This document shows positions 7,520 through 15,952 of a DNA stretch of 64,000 nt, in pieces. A model generated the notes under the pieces. It was given only the letters and a program-made list of their open reading frames with translations, was not told the origin of the DNA and searched no databases. The stretch spans positions 186,001 to 250,000 of the forward strand of contig NZ_JACODZ010000007.1 in the NCBI RefSeq assembly GCF_014280965.1, in the 5' to 3' direction. A program made the translations under genes and the position numbers. Position 1 is the stretch's first letter, and every line of letters begins with the position of its first letter. This DNA comes from Echinicola salinicaeni (GTDB taxonomy: Bacteria; Bacteroidota; Bacteroidia; Cytophagales; Cyclobacteriaceae).

Positions 7520-9076
7520 ATGATGCCAGCATTAGGAAAAATCACCTGTTTACTGTCTGCATTATTATTGTCCTTAACAAGTATTTTTGAGGCCTATGCA
7601 CAGCAAGCCCCTAAAAGAGAACTTCGCGCTGCATGGATTGCCAGTGTAGAAAATATAGATTGGCCAAGTAAGAAAGGATTGCCTGCTGCACAACAAAAAG
7701 CTGAATATATCGCCTTATTGGACACCCTAAAAGCTGCGGGTATGAATGCCATCATTATGCAAATTCGCCCTACTGCTGACACCTTCTACCCTTCAAGTTA
7801 TGAGCCTTGGTCTGCCTACCTTACTGGCAAGCAAGGAAAAGCACCTGAACCGTATTATAACCCTTTAAGCTTTATGATTCAGGAAGCTAAAAAGCGGGGA
7901 TTGGAGTTCCACGGTTGGTTCAATCCATACAGGGCTTCCAATAAAAAAGATTTTGTTCCTTCAGCAGAACATCCGCTGGTCCAACACCCTGATTGGTTTG
8001 TCCAATATGGAGGGAAATGGTATTATGATCCGGGCATACCAAAAGCCCAAGAGTTTGTCTTACAATCCATTATTGAGGTGGTGAAACACTATGATATGGA
8101 TGCTGTTCATTTTGACGACTATTTTTATCCATATAAAATAGCCAACGAGGTATTTCCTGATAGTAGCTCCTTTGCTAAATATGGTCAGCGATTTGATGAT
8201 ATTGAAGATTGGAGGAGGAATAATGTCGACTATTTTGTAGAAGAGCTTTCCAAGAGGATCAAAAAAGAAAAGCCTTTTATGAAATTTGGCATCAGTCCTT
8301 TTGGGGTTTGGAGAAACAAAAGCAAAGACCCAAAAGGATCAGATACCCAAGCAGGGCAAACCAATTATGACGACCTCTATGCCGATGTACTCAAATGGCT
8401 GAGGGAAGGATGGCTTGATTATATCACGCCACAAATTTACTGGCATATCGGTTTTGAGTTGGCTGAATACAAAACATTGGTAGAGTGGTGGGCGGAGAAC
8501 AATTACGGAAGACATATATATATTGGCCAAGGGATCTATAGAGTGGGACAAAAAGGTTGGGAAGACAAAAACGAGATTGTCAACCAAATAGAATATAATA
8601 GGACTTTCCCTGAAGTAAAAGGAAGCATGTTTTTCAGTGCCAGAACCATTGCTGGCAATAAAGAAAATGTCAATTCACAACTGGCAAGAGCATATACAAG
8701 CCCAGCCCTACCACCAATAATGCCATGGATGGACAATACAGCTCCTCTCTCCCCTGAAACCATCCACGCAAAGGGCAGTCCAGATAAGGGAATCACATTA
8801 AATTGGAAGGCTAATTTGAATGGAGATATAAGTTATTTTGTAATTTACAGATTCGAAGAAGGTGAAGCGATTGATATTTCCAATCCTAACAATATTGTTG
8901 GAATCGTTCAAAAAGACGTCTATCCCTTACAATCTTGGCAGGATAATGAAATAAAAAAACGCAGCAAATACACCTATTGTATCACAGCTGTGGACCGACT
9001 TCACAACGAAAGTACAGCCTCACTTCCTCTTGAAATAATTACTAAGGGGAAAAGGAAAACCATCAAAACACCTTAA
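7520..9076 (+). CDS. Secreted GHL10 (DUF187) family glycosidase, DigH/YngK-like
   Basis: 518 residues with a signal peptide ending at AYAQ, so periplasmic or surface-located. Residues about 33-345 are the GHL10 barrel: ELRAAWIASVENIDWPS, MNAIIMQIRPTADTFYPS, FHGWFNPYRA, DAVHFDDYFYPY and LDYITPQIYWH are family blocks with likely active-site acids in HFDDYF. Residues about 410-505 look like a fibronectin-III module. The E. coli relative DigH (YddW) acts on peptidoglycan glycan strands whose peptides have been removed. Two amidases that would make such strands are encoded just upstream, which supports the same substrate here; that is inference. Sits between murQ (16-bp gap) and the symporter (2-bp gap). 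Confidence 0.9.
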   Translation: MMPALGKITCLLSALLLSLTSIFEAYAQQAPKRELRAAWIASVENIDWPSKKGLPAAQQKAEYIALLDTLKAAGMNAIIMQIRPTADTFYPSSYEPWSAYLTGKQGKAPEPYYNPLSFMIQEAKKRGLEFHGWFNPYRASNKKDFVPSAEHPLVQHPDWFVQYGGKWYYDPGIPKAQEFVLQSIIEVVKHYDMDAVHFDDYFYPYKIANEVFPDSSSFAKYGQRFDDIEDWRRNNVDYFVEELSKRIKKEKPFMKFGISPFGVWRNKSKDPKGSDTQAGQTNYDDLYADVLKWLREGWLDYITPQIYWHIGFELAEYKTLVEWWAENNYGRHIYIGQGIYRVGQKGWEDKNEIVNQIEYNRTFPEVKGSMFFSARTIAGNKENVNSQLARAYTSPALPPIMPWMDNTAPLSPETIHAKGSPDKGITLNWKANLNGDISYFVIYRFEEGEAIDISNPNNIVGIVQKDVYPLQSWQDNEIKKRSKYTYCITAVDRLHNESTASLPLEIITKGKRKTIKTP

Positions 9077-9078
9077 AC

Positions 9079-10518
9079 ATGAGCCAAAGTCTGGTATTTA
9101 TTGTAATCGCAGCTTATTTTCTTCTTTTATTATTCATAAGTTACCTGACTTCAAGAAAAACCGACGATTTAACTTTTTATACTGCCAACCGGCAATCGCC
9201 CTGGTATTTAGTGGCTTTCGGAATGGTCGGTGCCTCATTATCAGGAGTCACATTCATTTCGGTTCCTGGAGAAGTGGGAAACTCCTCATGGAATTACCTG
9301 CAATTTGTGATGGGAAACATGCTTGGCTATGCCGTCATCGCTTTGATCCTTATCCCTTTGTTCTATAAACTGAAATTGATTTCAATCTATGAATACTTAA
9401 AGGGCCGATTTGGGCACAATTCCTACTTATCAGGTTCAGTGATATTTTTGGTTTCTCAAACCATTGGCGCTTCATTCAGACTATTCCTGGCGGCCACCGT
9501 ATTGCAAATCGCCTTTTTTGATGCCTTCAATATCCCTTTTTTCATAACCGTTTTTACTACTGCATTACTCATCTGGCTATATACCTATAAAGGGGGAATT
9601 AAAACCATTGTCTGGACCGACACTTTGCAGACAACTTTTCTTTTATTGGCAGTAATTATCAGTATCATCATTATTAGTCAGGAATTGGAACTAAATACAG
9701 TAGAACTGCTTGGAGTAATCAAAGCAAACCCTTTGAGCAGCATATTTGAATGGGATCCCCTATCGAGTAAGAACTTCTATAAAATGTTCTTTGCCGGGGT
9801 ATTTATCACCATAACCATGAATGGCTTGGATCAAAATGTCATGCAGAAAAACTTGACTTGCAAGGATCAAAAAGAAGCCAAGAAAAACATTTTTTGGTTC
9901 TCAATAAGCTTTTTTATTTCTAATTTATTCTTTCTTTCCTTGGGAGTATTACTTTACTATTTTGCTGAACAAAATGGCATTGCCATTCCTGAAAGCACAG
10001 ATGAATTATACCCCATACTTGCCTTAAATCATTTTGGTACTTTGGCCGGAATCACTTTCCTATTGGGGATTATTGCTGCAGCTTTTTCTAGTGCTGACTC
10101 TGCCCTGACAGCTTTGACCACCTCCTTTTGCGTGGACATTCTTGACTTGCCTTCCAAAGGCCATTCAGTACAAAAACCAACTCGATTAGGAGTGCATATT
10201 GGTTTTACATTCCTGATATTCATCATTATCATCTTATTTGACCTGCTCAATAACAGTAGTGTAGTCAGTGCAGTATTCAAAGCAGCAGGATTCACCTATG
10301 GTCCACTCTTAGGGCTTTTTGCTTTTGGGCTTTCCAATAAGCTTCAAGTAAAAGACCGTTGGGTACCATTTGTATGCATTGCAGCTCCTTTGATCAGTTA
10401 TATATTGGATAGTTTTTCTGCCAAATGGTTTGGTGGATACCAATTTGGTTTCGAAATTTTATTAGTTAACGGAGCATTGACCTATCTTGGCCTATTGCTT
10501 TTGGCAAGGAAAAATTGA
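9079..10518 (+). CDS. Sodium:solute symporter (SSS family), candidate MurNAc/GlcNAc importer
   Basis: 479 residues, almost entirely hydrophobic with about 13 predicted membrane helices. Family segments include FGMVGASLSGVTFISVPGEVG near residue 50, LWLYTYKGGIKTIVWTDTLQT (a conserved SSS loop) and the AAAFSSADSALTALTTSF block that carries the sodium-site serines. It starts two bases after the glycosidase stop, so it is the last gene of the kinase-murQ operon. From memory, MurNAc uptake in the oral Bacteroidota species Tannerella forsythia also uses a transporter encoded beside murK and murQ, which makes an amino-sugar role plausible. A close paralogue lies at 48519-49976, so specificity cannot be read from family alone. 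Confidence 0.9.
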   Translation: MSQSLVFIVIAAYFLLLLFISYLTSRKTDDLTFYTANRQSPWYLVAFGMVGASLSGVTFISVPGEVGNSSWNYLQFVMGNMLGYAVIALILIPLFYKLKLISIYEYLKGRFGHNSYLSGSVIFLVSQTIGASFRLFLAATVLQIAFFDAFNIPFFITVFTTALLIWLYTYKGGIKTIVWTDTLQTTFLLLAVIISIIIISQELELNTVELLGVIKANPLSSIFEWDPLSSKNFYKMFFAGVFITITMNGLDQNVMQKNLTCKDQKEAKKNIFWFSISFFISNLFFLSLGVLLYYFAEQNGIAIPESTDELYPILALNHFGTLAGITFLLGIIAAAFSSADSALTALTTSFCVDILDLPSKGHSVQKPTRLGVHIGFTFLIFIIIILFDLLNNSSVVSAVFKAAGFTYGPLLGLFAFGLSNKLQVKDRWVPFVCIAAPLISYILDSFSAKWFGGYQFGFEILLVNGALTYLGLLLLARKN

Positions 10519-10588
10519 AGGTTGAAATATTTTCCGCTATCAAAATGGATCCGGCATAAATCATTACGCTGTCTGGCGCATAATTAAT

Positions 10589-13500
10589 ATGAAAACTAAC
10601 CCTCTAGGCATCACGCATATTTCCCCTAATCATCTTAACTTTTTTAGCAAGTTGGAAAAGCACATCCAACATATGATTTCCGAAAAAAACACCAAGCAAT
10701 GCGGAATCCTTATTACCGGTCCCATAGGAACAGGAAAAAGCTATTTGATTGAACAATTCCTCTTACAACACAACTCCGACGAGCATTTAATACTAAATAT
10801 TAAACACCACCAACAGAGAAAAAACATTCCCTATGCCGGGCTAAAAGTGGGCATTGCAGATTTTCTTAGGAAAATCTATAATGAGATGGACAGAGAGACA
10901 TTCAATCAATTTTCATTAGGCTTAAGAAAGAAATTAGGCGCCTATTTTCAACTATTACATGACTATATTCCTGAGCTTAACCTATTGAAGGGAACAGACT
11001 TAAAAACTCCATCATCCCCTAATCCAAAAATTGAGAACCAACTCTATCGCCTTTTCAAAATCTTCTTTGAATTTCTCAGTGACTTTTTCAACAAACCAAT
11101 GATATTTTTCACCGATGATCTACAGTGGATGGACGGTTCCAGTGCCAACCTCCTATACTACCTGATCATCAACCTCCCTTCTGAAAAACTAATTTGGATA
11201 GGAGCAAGTAGAGACTCCAAAGAAAACACACTTAGGGTCACCCAATTGATAGAATCCCTAAAATATGAGCATAAACACATAGAGATTATTCCCTTGTCTG
11301 GATTTAGTCAAGGTGAAACCCAACGCTTTCTTGAAGAAGTCCTTGAAGCTCCCATTGACACTAAGCTGAGCCAAGTTTGCCATCAACTTAGCGCAGGTAA
11401 CCCATCCTATTTGCAAGTATTATTGGACAGTTTAAAAAACGCCAATCTAATAAAAAAAGAGAAAGGATATTGGCAGGGAGACTTGGATCAAATCCATCAA
11501 CAATATCAAGGCAGAAATTCTCAAAACATACTTTCAAGCAGACTGGACAAACTTTCCAAACCAAGCTTGGAAATGCTTTATATAATGTCTTGCCTAAGTA
11601 ATTTCAAAAAAGAAACCTTATTGGCCTTACTCTCCAAAGAGGAGAATCACCTTATAACTGCTATCCAAGAAACCACAGATGCAGGGCTTACAGAATATTA
11701 CGATGGAAAGCCCCAGTTCACTGAAACCTATATGGCCGAGGTGATTTATGAGAGGATTCCGAAGGAGGAAAAATCTACTATTCATTATAAAATAGCCAAA
11801 GAAACCATTTCCATTACCCAGGAGAATTTAGACAATACCCAAATAGTAATTGCTGCCCAGCACTTCAATCAAGCCCTAAATAAAGTAAAGCAACAGGGAG
11901 AAACCCTGCTATGTGCCAAGATTAATCTTGAAGCAGGTAAAATCCAGCAGAAAGACCATGCGCACGAGCAAGCCAGGCATTTCCTAAAAGTCAGTGCAGA
12001 TCTTTTTAACGAACTCCCCTGGGAAAGTGTTAAAGACAAATATTGGGAAACATTTATGGAAAGGGCCAAAGTCGAGTATTATATGGGTGAATATGACTTG
12101 GCAGAGGTATTTCTTGACCATCTTTTGGAGCGCTTACTTGGTCCCATAAAAAGGGCTGAAGCCTTCATACTTAAAATCACCATTAATAATCACCTAGGTA
12201 GATATAGAAAAGTACTTAAAATACTGGGAGAAATCTTATTTGAACTGGGGCTACACTTGCCAACAGAAGAATCAGCATTCAAAAAAGAAATAGCACTTTT
12301 GACAAGCCTCCTTGATAGCGGCAAGCATAAACCTTTGAATAAAAACAGTATATCTTTTGATAAACAAAACGCTATCCTAAAATTACTTTATGTAGGGGGC
12401 ATGGCGCTGCATCACACTTCAGATATAATGATGACTTGGGCAGCTTTGCAAATTATTCATCGCTCTCAGGGAAGCCAAAATCCTGCGGTAAAAGCCATTG
12501 GCTATGTGAGTTATGGCCGAATGAACATTATTGCTGGGGACATTGAAAAAGGTTATGAATTTGGTCAAAAAGGACTCCAATTTAACCAAGAGCTAAATGA
12601 TCTTGAGTATCGCTGCAGGGCATACGGGGTATTTGCCTTTTATATCCAGCCTTGGAAAAAAGATTTTCGTCAAAGTAGAAGTTTACTCGTTGAAGGCATG
12701 AAGGCGGGGAGGCTATCAGGTGATCTCATTGGGCTTTACATTCTTAAAACACACCTTTTCAACCTTCACTTACTTTCTGGAGAGCCAATCAAATCCCTCT
12801 TGGATTATGAGTTTGAAGAATCTTATCCAGGCAGGGAGCTGACCTACTATATCACTCATTATCAAAAAAGCCTCATTCAATACCTTTGTGGAGCCAATAC
12901 TTTTTTTTCTATTCCCCGTCAACCACCAAGCTGGCTGGCGGCCAAATTAACCATCCAAGAAGAGCGTTTTTATAGAAACTATGTTTGGGCAAGGTATTAT
13001 TTTCTTTTTGGCCATTATGACCAAGCCTTTAGCTGCGCAAAGGATGCCCGAAAAAATCAAAAATTACAAGAAGGATCACCGCTGGTTCCTGCCAACTTGG
13101 TATTGCTTTTTCTTTCTATTAGCCAGAATTGGAATAATTACCCTAAATCTTCTCAAGCTGATTTATTAACTGAATTAAACCATATCCTTGATTTAGTAGA
13201 AAAGTGGAAGATACATGCACCGGAAAATTATGCTTCAACTTATTATTTATTGAATGCAGAATGGGGCAGGCTGAACAATACCGGAAAGGACAGCATCACC
13301 TTTAATTTCCAGCAAGCAATACAAAAGGCCAATAATAACTACTATGAGGGTGCATTGGCTCATGAGCTATTTGGAAAATATTTATTGGGTCTAGGAAAAA
13401 GAAATAAAGCATCTGAGGAATTATTATTAGCTGTCAAGGCCTACCAAAAATGGGAAGGAAAGGCAAAAGCGGAACAACTAATCCAACAATATGCTTTCCT

Positions 13501-14731
13501 CTTCAATGATAAAAAAGTTTATATACCTCAATTGGATATAGAGTCCCTCCTAAGGGAACTGAGCGGTGAACTTGAACCCAAATCCCTTACCAAAAAATTA
13601 ATGGTAATGCTTTTAAGGATTTCCGGTTCCACAAAGACCGTTGTCCAATGGATCGAAAAAAGTGGTGAAGTGATTGACCAATCCGCCCATTCCCTGCTAC
13701 CACCAATAAAACACCAAGGAGAAGAAGGCAATCAAAGCCCCAACGGCTTGATGCTAATGGCTCATCGGACCCAGTCCCTATTGATCATTAACGACTTAGA
13801 AAGTGAAAACAACTTTTCAGAAGTCAAAGAGCTTCGAAAACAAGCCGTACATTCAATGATGATCTTGCCCATTAATATTAATGGATATTTATCCATGGTA
13901 GTCTATCTGGAAAATCGGTTTATTAAAGATCTCTACCAAGAACCCATTATCAAATGGATAAGGATTGCTGCCAATCAAGGAGGCATGGTCATCGAGAATG
14001 CACGAACTCACGAAAAAACCCTAACGCTCAACCAAGAAATCAGAAAAGAGATGGAGGAAAAAGAAAGACTCTCCTCTCTTATTGAACATCAAAAAAACAA
14101 TCACCTTAGGGATATCATTCAAACCCAGGAAGATGAAAGGAAACGAATCGCGGGAGACCTCCATGACAGCCTTGGCTCCTTACTTTCCACCATCAAAATG
14201 CGCTTTAACAGCCTAGAAGAAAAAGCACGTAAAGATTCCAATAATGAATTTTATAAGGATACTTTAAATAAAATGGATGAGGCCATTGAGGAAGTTCGTA
14301 GAATTGCTCATAATATGTCACCTGTATCCCTTAGACGGTTCGGATTATCCTCGGCACTGCAGACTTTAATTGAACAAATCAATATAAGCGGCCAAATGGA
14401 AGCCCATCTTCAGGTATTGGGTATGGAAGAACGCTTACCCGAACAAATAGAATTGACCATCTACCGTATTTGTCAGGAATTGGTCAATAACAGCATTAAA
14501 CATGCTAAGGCCAGCTCACTTCACCTTCAACTTATCAATCATTTGGACAGTTTGAATATAACGGTGGAAGACAATGGAATTGGGATGGAGCCCAAAAGCC
14601 AAAATTCAGGATTTGGATTGCATGGAATAGAAGCTAAAGTCCAGCTGCTTAAAGGCCAATTCATGATAGAAAGTCATCCGGGCAAAGGCTTCTTGGCGGT
14701 TATTGATATCCCTATAAACCTATCCTATTAG
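10589..14731 (+). CDS. Giant AAA-ATPase/TPR/histidine-kinase sensor protein
   Basis: 1380 residues, no membrane segments or signal peptide. The order is: AAA16-type ATPase with Walker A GPIGTGKS (residues 44-51) and Walker B FFTDDLQW (D176-D177); a long helical TPR-like region (about 370-990); a GAF-like module (about 1010-1150); a coiled coil; a HisKA_3 domain with the phospho-acceptor H1192 in AGDLHDSLGSLLS; and a HATPase domain with the EDNGIG and GFGLHG loops (about 1325-1345). This is the architecture of large Ser/Thr-kinase/ATPase sensors without their N-terminal protein kinase. HisKA_3 kinases act on NarL-type regulators such as the one at 3935. The gene follows the symporter by 70 bp and closes the salvage cluster. 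The ligand, perhaps a cytoplasmic muropeptide or amino sugar, is unknown. Confidence 0.9.
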   Translation: MKTNPLGITHISPNHLNFFSKLEKHIQHMISEKNTKQCGILITGPIGTGKSYLIEQFLLQHNSDEHLILNIKHHQQRKNIPYAGLKVGIADFLRKIYNEMDRETFNQFSLGLRKKLGAYFQLLHDYIPELNLLKGTDLKTPSSPNPKIENQLYRLFKIFFEFLSDFFNKPMIFFTDDLQWMDGSSANLLYYLIINLPSEKLIWIGASRDSKENTLRVTQLIESLKYEHKHIEIIPLSGFSQGETQRFLEEVLEAPIDTKLSQVCHQLSAGNPSYLQVLLDSLKNANLIKKEKGYWQGDLDQIHQQYQGRNSQNILSSRLDKLSKPSLEMLYIMSCLSNFKKETLLALLSKEENHLITAIQETTDAGLTEYYDGKPQFTETYMAEVIYERIPKEEKSTIHYKIAKETISITQENLDNTQIVIAAQHFNQALNKVKQQGETLLCAKINLEAGKIQQKDHAHEQARHFLKVSADLFNELPWESVKDKYWETFMERAKVEYYMGEYDLAEVFLDHLLERLLGPIKRAEAFILKITINNHLGRYRKVLKILGEILFELGLHLPTEESAFKKEIALLTSLLDSGKHKPLNKNSISFDKQNAILKLLYVGGMALHHTSDIMMTWAALQIIHRSQGSQNPAVKAIGYVSYGRMNIIAGDIEKGYEFGQKGLQFNQELNDLEYRCRAYGVFAFYIQPWKKDFRQSRSLLVEGMKAGRLSGDLIGLYILKTHLFNLHLLSGEPIKSLLDYEFEESYPGRELTYYITHYQKSLIQYLCGANTFFSIPRQPPSWLAAKLTIQEERFYRNYVWARYYFLFGHYDQAFSCAKDARKNQKLQEGSPLVPANLVLLFLSISQNWNNYPKSSQADLLTELNHILDLVEKWKIHAPENYASTYYLLNAEWGRLNNTGKDSITFNFQQAIQKANNNYYEGALAHELFGKYLLGLGKRNKASEELLLAVKAYQKWEGKAKAEQLIQQYAFLFNDKKVYIPQLDIESLLRELSGELEPKSLTKKLMVMLLRISGSTKTVVQWIEKSGEVIDQSAHSLLPPIKHQGEEGNQSPNGLMLMAHRTQSLLIINDLESENNFSEVKELRKQAVHSMMILPININGYLSMVVYLENRFIKDLYQEPIIKWIRIAANQGGMVIENARTHEKTLTLNQEIRKEMEEKERLSSLIEHQKNNHLRDIIQTQEDERKRIAGDLHDSLGSLLSTIKMRFNSLEEKARKDSNNEFYKDTLNKMDEAIEEVRRIAHNMSPVSLRRFGLSSALQTLIEQINISGQMEAHLQVLGMEERLPEQIELTIYRICQELVNNSIKHAKASSLHLQLINHLDSLNITVEDNGIGMEPKSQNSGFGLHGIEAKVQLLKGQFMIESHPGKGFLAVIDIPINLSY

Positions 14732-14739
14732 AGAGAACA

Positions 14740-15819
14740 TTAAAAGAGTATAATAGAAGGATTCGGCTCTGCTTCACCAGGTTTCGGTGGTCTTTGAACA
14801 ATCAAGTACATTTGACCATTGGATTTTGAGAAAGGCTGGTATTTTTCATCCACACCAGACACGGTCAATCCCTCCTGTACCACCTTACCTTCCTTGGTGG
14901 ACCTGTCATAAATAAACAAATAGGGAGTGCTCCGATATTCATAACTGACCAGATAATATTGCTTATAAGCCATTACATTTCTAATGTGGAAAATTTTCTC
15001 TTCTCCATCCCAAACCTCTCTGGAGAACTCAAACCTTACTTTTGGTAAAAGACGATCTTCCTGTGCCTGATACAAGGTGTCACGGTCAAATTTCCCAACA
15101 TAGGCACGGGAAGGAAGTAAAATAGGATTATAAAAGTAATTGAGAGAATCGTATTCCGAATAAGTTATTAAGGATGGCTGACGCCTTGGAGCACCCCATT
15201 TACCTTCCAATTCTAGATGGTCAGCAGAAAAGTTATCGATCAACTTAAAATCACTATCAGTTCTATAAACTTCAGCACCTAATGCATATTTTTTATTTCC
15301 AATACCAGTGTACTGTTCTGATATCATCCAGTAACCTTCCTTCGAGGTTTTAACAAAAATAGGAACAGCAGGTAATTTTTCTGACTCACCAATCAGCCTT
15401 CCCTCCAGATTGAATTTGTATAGTTTGAAGCGATAAGTATCCGCAATTATTACAGCATTTTCTTCCTCATCAAAGGCTATTGAAGTCGGTTGCACATAGG
15501 TCTCTGGCCCTTCCTTGGCCTTTTTACCAATTATTTTGATAAACCTTCCTGCCCTATCGAACTGCAAGACCCCATTAGATATATCATCTATGTAAAGATG
15601 CTCATCGGATACGGCAATGTCATTGATGTATTTGATGGTACTCTTTTCTGTCATCTCCAATGGAATTTCCCTGTAATCACTGGCAAAGTCTCTTAAAGAC
15701 AACTCCTCCTTCTTATCGTGGTCGATGATAATAACAGGTAACGCTTCCCCTGTTTCATTCTTTTCTTGGCACTGGAAAAATAAGATGCAAGAGGCTAAAA
15801 GTATTAAATTAAATCTCAT
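14740..15819 (-). CDS. 6-bladed beta-propeller lipoprotein
   Basis: 359 residues from the ATG at 15819, which gives a lipoprotein signal (MRFNLILLASCILFFQC). A longer frame up to 15897 would run into the otsAB terminator hairpin and is rejected. The body shows repeated propeller blades of the type DRAGRFIKIIGKKAKEGPE, FNLEGRLIGE and YVQPTSIAFDEEENAVIIADT, as in the DUF4934/BF3164-like family common in Bacteroidota. Such proteins are periplasm- or surface-facing and of unknown function. It is convergent with the sensor kinase gene, 8 bp between the stops, and appears transcribed alone. Family call by pattern only. Confidence 0.75.
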   Translation of the reverse strand: MRFNLILLASCILFFQCQEKNETGEALPVIIIDHDKKEELSLRDFASDYREIPLEMTEKSTIKYINDIAVSDEHLYIDDISNGVLQFDRAGRFIKIIGKKAKEGPETYVQPTSIAFDEEENAVIIADTYRFKLYKFNLEGRLIGESEKLPAVPIFVKTSKEGYWMISEQYTGIGNKKYALGAEVYRTDSDFKLIDNFSADHLELEGKWGAPRRQPSLITYSEYDSLNYFYNPILLPSRAYVGKFDRDTLYQAQEDRLLPKVRFEFSREVWDGEEKIFHIRNVMAYKQYYLVSYEYRSTPYLFIYDRSTKEGKVVQEGLTVSGVDEKYQPFSKSNGQMYLIVQRPPKPGEAEPNPSIILF

Positions 15820-15885
15820 ACGCTGATTGGTTAAAAACATGAGAATCAAAGAACAACTAAATCGACAAACGTAAAACGAAAAAAT

Positions 15886-15925
15886 AAGTTGTCCCAAAAG
15901 AGCGCGCTCTCCTTTGGGACAACTT
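15886..15925 (-). terminator. Intrinsic terminator of otsAB
   Basis: Perfect 13-bp arms at 15886-15898 and 15913-15925 enclose a short GC-rich self-complementary core (AGAGCGCGCTCT). On the minus strand the stem is followed by ATTTTTT. It lies 28 bp past the otsAB stop and just upstream of the beta-propeller gene. Confidence 0.85.
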
Positions 15926-15952
15926 TAAAACAATGATCTATAATGCAAAGGA

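Noticed and set aside
15820-15897. Upstream extension of the beta-propeller gene by 26 codons
   Set aside because: It would start inside the otsAB terminator hairpin and would bury the lipoprotein signal; the ATG at 15819 fits better.
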